Below, in pieces: positions 61,309 through 64,000 of a stretch of 64,000 bases of DNA (position 1 is its first letter; every line of letters starts with the position of its first letter). This DNA is from Paraburkholderia hiiakae (GTDB lineage: Bacteria; Pseudomonadota; Gammaproteobacteria; Burkholderiales; Burkholderiaceae): contig NZ_CAJHCQ010000012.1 in NCBI RefSeq assembly GCF_904848665.1, positions 124,001 to 188,000 of the forward strand, written 5' to 3'. The notes under the pieces were generated by a model, which was not told where the DNA came from, did no database searches, and saw nothing but the letters and a program-made list of their open reading frames with translations. Position numbers and translations under genes: made by a program.

Positions 61309-62286
61309 TCAGACCTGCTTCAGCGCGGCGTCGAGCGCGCGCGCAGCCGTGCGGTCGCCTTCGGAGGCGAGCCGCGCGCGAAACACAGTCTGACGGTTGT
61401 GGCCCGCAGCAGCCGGTGAATCCCAGAGCAATTCGATCTTTGGCCGGCGCGCGGGCTTGTCCCCATGCGGCGCCGCTGATCCCACGGCATCCGGCCGCGC
61501 CGCGGCAGATGCAACGGGCTCAGGCGTGGCCGCAGACTGCGCAGTCCCTTGATCTGCGGTGGAATCCGAAGAATTCGAAGCGGCAACCGTTTCGGCAACG
61601 TCAGTAGCGCTCGCAGGAGCGTCGGCCTGCACCGGCGCGGGCAACAGCGCGGGGCCGGGCGCAATCGCCCCGCCCTGCGGCGCCCCGGAGAGCCAGCGCA
61701 CCGACAACTCGCGTGCATCGTACTGCCCGACCTTGCGGCTCTCCCGCCAGACGACCGTCGTGCGCGTGGCCGCATCGATCGACACGGCGAAGCGCCCGAT
61801 CGCGAAACGCCGCGCCGCGAAGTTGCTGCGCCAGAGCGCGCGCGGCCGGCAAATCCAGACTACGGCGGCGTAGAGCGCGGGCGCGGCAACGAGCCAGCCG
61901 TTGGTATCGGCCACGGCGTGGAAGGTGCGCCGCCAGCCGGCGGTCCAGACAAACACGCCGATCGAGCCGATCGCGAACAAAAAGCCGAGCACGCCGAAAA
62001 AGCGCAGCGCCTGGCGCAGCCACTGCGGCAGCGGGTGAAACGGCCGCTCGACGCGCGCCTTGGCGCCCGGCAGCACGATCAGCAGAAACAGGAAGACGAG
62101 ATTCAGGCTCGCCGCGGGCGACGACGCCATGCCTTCGAGCGCGGTAAGGAAATTCATTTGCGCCATGGAGTGCAGCCAGCGCGCCAGGATCACGAGCCCG
62201 ATCGCGCGCAGCGCGAAAAGCGTCCCGGCACCGGGTACGGTGACCGTGGGCGTCGGTCGGGTTCTGGCCAAGGGACTACTCCTCAT
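61309..62286 (-). CDS. Membrane protein of unknown function with a low-complexity tail
   Basis: A 325-residue protein with about four hydrophobic segments (near residues 20-40, 60-75, 93-115 and 130-146), then a soluble domain with FAARRFAIGRFAVSIDAATRTTVVWRESRKVGQYDARELSVRWL. Residues about 213-285 are a Ala/Ser/Pro/Asp-rich linker and the end is basic. No family is recognised. The start is uncertain: ATG 62286 lacks a ribosome site, whereas a TTG at 62271 has AGGAG 7 bases upstream. It is followed by the DUF2214-like gene on the same strand. Confidence 0.6.
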   Translation of the reverse strand: MRSSPLARTRPTPTVTVPGAGTLFALRAIGLVILARWLHSMAQMNFLTALEGMASSPAASLNLVFLFLLIVLPGAKARVERPFHPLPQWLRQALRFFGVLGFLFAIGSIGVFVWTAGWRRTFHAVADTNGWLVAAPALYAAVVWICRPRALWRSNFAARRFAIGRFAVSIDAATRTTVVWRESRKVGQYDARELSVRWLSGAPQGGAIAPGPALLPAPVQADAPASATDVAETVAASNSSDSTADQGTAQSAATPEPVASAAARPDAVGSAAPHGDKPARRPKIELLWDSPAAAGHNRQTVFRARLASEGDRTAARALDAALKQV

Positions 62287-62375
62287 CTCGCTTGCGTGGG
62301 CGCCGCGGATTTTACGGCACGGCCATTATAGGGACATTAAGCGTGCGCCTCACTTGCCGCCGCCGCGAATGTGAC

Positions 62376-62405
62376 AACGCCCCGGTGCACGGGCATCGGG
62401 GCGTT
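62376..62405 (-). terminator. Possible terminator after the glycosyltransferase gene
   Basis: The 9-base arms AACGCCCCG and CGGGGCGTT with a 12-base loop are 54 bases after the glycosyltransferase stop, but the T-run that follows on the minus strand is poor (TTGTCACATTC). Confidence 0.4.
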
Positions 62406-62458
62406 GGGGAAAAGCGGGAAAAGGGCGCGCCGCAGCGCGTCCGTTTTCAGTACATACC

Positions 62459-63523
62459 TTAGCCGGCGTTGACTTCGCGCAGCACGGTGCGATGCTTCTG
62501 ACGCAGCAGATCTTCGTACACAGCCACGTAGTTGCGCGCCATCACCTTCGACGAGAAGCGCGCTTCGAACGCGGCGCGCACCTTCTCGCGCGACAGCGTC
62601 GACAGGCGCTTGACCGCTGCGACGGCGCTGATTTCGTCTTCGACGACGAAGCCCGACACGCCATTCTCGATGACTTCCGGCACCGAGCCGCGCTTGAACG
62701 CGATGACCGGCGTACCGCAGGCCATGGCTTCGATCATGACGAGGCCGAAGGGCTCCGGCCAGTCGATCGGGAACACCAGTGCATGCGCATTGCCAAGGAA
62801 CTCGCGCTTTTCGTGCTCGCCGATTTCGCCGATGTACTCGACGTGCGGCAGCGCCATCAGCGGCTTGATGACTTCTTCATAGTAGGCACGGTCGGCCTTG
62901 TCGATCTTGGCGGCGACCTTGAGCTTCATGCCTGCCTGCCCGGCGATGCGGATCGCGCGGTCAAGCCCCTTCTCCGGCGAGACGCGGCCGAGGAATGCGA
63001 GGTAGCCGGGCTCGACGTTCGGAATCGGCGTGAGCACGTTTTCCGGCAGGCCGTGGTAGACGGTCTGCTGCCAGTTGGCTTGCTGCAGCGGAATGCGCTG
63101 GTTGTCCGAGATCGAAACGACCGGCACGTCGTTGAACGCGTTGAACACCGGCTGCAGTTCCGGCAGATCCAGACGGCCGTGCATGGTCGTGACGAACGGC
63201 ACCGGCTGGCGCTGGAACAGCGAGAACGGGTAATAGTCGATGTGGAAGTGCAGCACGTCGAATTCGTCCGCGCGGCGGCGAACTTCTTCGAGCAGCAGCA
63301 TGTGGGGAGCCATCACGTCGCGAATCGTGGGGTCGAGGCGCAGTGCCTGCGGCCAGAACGCTTCGAGCTTTGCCGAGGTGATCGAATCGCCGCTGGCGAA
63401 CAGCGTGACATCGTGGCCCTGTTCGACCAGCGCTTCGGTCAGGTAGGAGACCACCCGTTCCGTGCCGCCGTACAGCTTGGGAGGAACCGCCTCGTGCAAC
63501 GGAGCGATTTGAGCGATTCGCAT
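62459..63523 (-). CDS. Family 4 glycosyltransferase
   Basis: A 354-residue GT-B glycosyltransferase. The N-terminal domain starts MRIAQIAPLHEAVPPKLYGGTERVVSYLTEALVEQGHDVTLFASG; the C-terminal domain has GRVSPEKGLDRAIRIA and the E-x7-E type motif in PEPFGLVMIEAMACGTPVIAFKRGSVPEVI. It uses a nucleotide sugar to extend a glycan or lipid acceptor; neither is known here. The start is fixed at 63523 by AAGGAG 9 bases upstream; a longer frame reaches 63748 but is unlikely. No other polysaccharide genes are seen in the window. Confidence 0.9.
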   Translation of the reverse strand: MRIAQIAPLHEAVPPKLYGGTERVVSYLTEALVEQGHDVTLFASGDSITSAKLEAFWPQALRLDPTIRDVMAPHMLLLEEVRRRADEFDVLHFHIDYYPFSLFQRQPVPFVTTMHGRLDLPELQPVFNAFNDVPVVSISDNQRIPLQQANWQQTVYHGLPENVLTPIPNVEPGYLAFLGRVSPEKGLDRAIRIAGQAGMKLKVAAKIDKADRAYYEEVIKPLMALPHVEYIGEIGEHEKREFLGNAHALVFPIDWPEPFGLVMIEAMACGTPVIAFKRGSVPEVIENGVSGFVVEDEISAVAAVKRLSTLSREKVRAAFEARFSSKVMARNYVAVYEDLLRQKHRTVLREVNAG

Positions 63524-64000
63524 AGTGGTGAACTCCTTCCTCGTAATAAATCGGGCAATAGACTGCAAATTTGACAATCGACCTATGCAGGCTGCGGCTT
63601 CCTTGTCGCCACGCGCCTTACAGGCGTTCCGTACCGCTAACCGCGCCGGAAATCCGGACACAGAGCCGACGCAGTTGTGAAGCGGCAAGAGAGCGCACAC
63701 GCGGCGGTTCAGGCGGTAAACGCGCAGGGTTCGCGGCCGTTGACACAAAAGCTGTCAAATTCCCTACGCCGTCCGAGTCGGCATTATCCCGGTCCAGGGT
63801 AAATGCCGGCTAGATCATTTCAAAGTCTTTACGTTGTTACAAACCGGAAACACTCCGCAACCCATTGTTTTCCAAGAGAGTTCTAGATTGGGGGCTGCGC
63901 TGCGGAAAACAACTGCGGGCGATTGTCGCGGCACGGTGCGCATCAAACGATCGCGCTCGTACGGTTCCTGATTCGCTACCGGCGGACAGCGCGTGGCGAG
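63524..64000. other. Gene-free 3' end of the window
   Basis: No gene is supported in the last 477 bases. Visible features: a 6-base dyad TTGACA-N7-TGTCAA at 63740-63758 and a TTATCCC-N6-GGGTAA dyad near 63784-63802. The promoter of the glycosyltransferase gene should be here, but no clear -35/-10 pair was found. Confidence 0.5.

Overview
The window is GC-rich chromosomal DNA of a betaproteobacterium of the family Burkholderiaceae, most like Paraburkholderia, Caballeronia or Trinickia. This rests on the gene orders (imuA-imuB-dnaE2; pstSCAB-phoUBR with divergent ppx and ppk; carA-carB-greA; ftsH-folP-glmM; gloB/methyltransferase-rnhA-dnaQ), the OmpC-like Burkholderia porin, OlsB, and a DUF3563 microprotein. 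No genus-level marker was compared, so the genus is an inference. No integrase, transposase, phage gene or CRISPR array was seen.

Layout. 1-6.4 kb: patatin-like lipase (cut by the window edge) and 3-hydroxybutyrate dehydrogenase, an aldo/keto reductase, rlmJ, a proline-rich exported protein, a DUF3563 microprotein, cueR with its copper operator, a copZ-like chaperone and an RmlD-like reductase. 6.4-12.5 kb: the SOS mutasome operon imuA-imuB-dnaE2 with a LexA box. 12.8-16.4 kb: FAD oxidoreductase, tRNA-Pro, sixA, olsB. 16.4-27.4 kb: a phosphate/polyphosphate block (ppx, ppk, phoR, phoB, phoU, pstB, pstA, pstC, pstS) with Pho-box-like repeats before ppk and pstS. 27.7-39.9 kb: housekeeping genes glmM, folP, ftsH, rlmE, yhbY, a DUF4149 gene, greA, carB, carA. 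40-45.2 kb: mltD, gloB, methyltransferase, rnhA, dnaQ and tRNA-Val.

45.2-60.7 kb is the accessory-looking part. It holds an MFS transporter, an Fe(II)/2-oxoglutarate dioxygenase, an aldehyde dehydrogenase, a BON protein, a porin, a decayed DUF2889 gene, a 940-residue MalT-like LuxR regulator, and a run of CoA genes: acyl-CoA ligase, acyl-CoA dehydrogenase, SCP2-type thiolase, two MaoC hotdog proteins and an SDR. Together they read as an uptake, oxidative cleavage, aldehyde oxidation, CoA activation and beta-oxidation pathway for an unidentified carboxylic acid, phenylpropanoid-like, ether or sulfonate compound. Promoters of three transcription units in this block share a G-rich motif that could be the regulator's target.

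60.7-64 kb: two membrane proteins, a family 4 glycosyltransferase and a 477-base stretch without a gene.
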